A program made the position numbers and the translations under genes. Below the pieces are notes generated by a model, which was not told the origin of the DNA, did no database searches, and saw only the letters and a list, made by a program, of their open reading frames with translations. Shown here piece after piece: positions 63,395-64,000 of a DNA stretch of 64,000 bases (the first letter of the stretch is position 1; each line of letters begins with the position of its first letter). This stretch comes from Sphagnum magellanicum. Lineage: Eukaryota; Streptophyta; Sphagnopsida; Sphagnales; Sphagnaceae. The DNA lies in assembly GCA_021904315.1 (NCBI GenBank), contig CM038908.1:25750501-25814500 (forward strand), given 5' to 3'.

Positions 63395-64000
63395 GTGCCA
63401 GGTTTCCCGCAGTAGTAACAGTTTGAATCATTATTTGGTTGTTGACCTCGATGGCTTCCACCATGACCTCCACGACTTCCTCGACTTCCTCTTCCTCCAA
63501 AGTTTCCTCGTCCACCTCCATGAGCTTGACCTTCATGTTGATGATGTCCACCATGCGAGCTTCCGTGTCGACCTCGAAATGAGGTTTTACCACCTCTGCC
63601 TCTACCTCTATTGGTATTTGAGTAGAAAGCACTTTCTTGTGATCCTCCATTGGATGAAGTACCAACAATTCTCATCTCTTCACTTATAAGTAGTGTTATT
63701 AAATCTTGGAAATTGGGAAATGTTTCTCGAACTACAATTGAAGTACGGAACTGGCTATAGTCTTTTCCAAGTCCATTTAAGGTCACGGCCACTAAATCTT
63801 CATCATTTACAGGGGCTCCTATAGATGCAAGAGCATCTGCAAGGTTTTTCACCTTTGTAGAATAGTCATTGATGTTCATTTTGTTTTTCTGTAAATTATG
63901 CAACTCTTGTTTGAGCTGCATTTTGCGAGCTTGTGTATTGGTGCTATACATCTTCACCAATGTATCCCAAGCTTGCTTGGGTGATTTTGCATCTTGAATA
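63283..64000 (-). pseudogene. gag: Copia gag, partial, with frameshifted zinc knuckle
   Basis: The frame is open from the window edge. It has a gag/UBN2-type capsid region (SPKQAWDTLVKMYS, LVAVTLNGLGKDYSQFR, FQDLITLLISEEMR) and then a Gly/Arg/His-rich nucleocapsid linker. The CCHC knuckle starts normally as CYYCGKPG but loses one base just before its histidine, at about 63394-63398. The remaining tail to 63283 is out-of-frame sequence. The intact knuckle half is found in the overlapping protease/integrase frame. Gag forms the particle that packages element RNA. The N-terminus lies beyond 64000. Confidence 0.9.

Larger units (their letters stand above)
59665..64000 (-). mobile_element. Ty1/copia LTR retrotransposon, 5' part outside the window, broken
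   Basis: The order on the minus strand is gag, zinc knuckle, protease, integrase, reverse transcriptase, RNase H, polypurine tract and 3' LTR, the Ty1/copia order with integrase before reverse transcriptase. Coding parts are 63283-64000, 62039-63394 and 59951-62038. Two inactivating changes are visible: a one-base frameshift at the zinc knuckle (about 63394-63398) and an in-frame stop at 62039-62041. Otherwise the frames are long and well conserved, which implies a recent insertion. The 5' LTR and primer site lie beyond 64000. The base pairs just outside the 3' LTR (59660-59664, TACTA) predict the target duplication. Confidence 0.95.

Overview
This is a land-plant nuclear window. The evidence is a spliced SBP-box (SPL) gene, an AP2/ERF gene, GT-AG introns and a Ty1/copia retrotransposon, set in long AT-rich intergenic DNA. 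The low gene density (three clear genes and one partial one in 64 kb) and heavily decayed repeats point to a large genome. A fern or another seed-free plant is my guess, but nothing in the sequence proves it.

Layout. The window opens with the probable last two exons of an unidentified + strand gene (44-368) and its downstream flank, which holds a triplicated ~90-bp repeat. From 1.5 to 12.7 kb there are no convincing genes. This stretch holds small transposons (a Mutator-like MITE at 4373-4743 and foldback MITE candidates near 2.6 and 11.2 kb), microsatellites and two large degenerate minisatellites (9.6-10.6 kb). A two-exon coiled-coil gene lies on the minus strand at 12723-13770; its intron carries a 180-bp tandem duplication.

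The best gene is an SPL7/CRR1-type copper-response transcription factor on the minus strand at 17873-23736. I could join 11 exons in frame, all with GT-AG introns, into an 813-residue protein. It has an SBP zinc-finger domain, an IRPGC-like motif and a C-terminal membrane segment.

From 24 to 41 kb the DNA is AT-rich and without genes. It includes an 818-bp hAT-like non-autonomous element with a near-perfect 8-bp target duplication (37227-38044). A one-exon DREB-like ERF gene (41985-42716, minus) is bracketed by two independent triplicated tandem arrays. From 45 to 50 kb there is a nest of inverted repeats, two LTR-like repeats in opposite orientation, and a CpG-rich island with a TATA box. 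From 50 to 59.6 kb no gene is recognisable. The window ends in a broken Ty1/copia element on the minus strand. It has its 3' LTR at 59665-59978, one in-frame stop and one frameshift, and its 5' end lies beyond 64000.

The genes do not form an operon or pathway cluster; they are independent plant genes separated by repeats. The recurring theme is short tandem duplication or triplication in the UTRs, introns and flanks of every gene.
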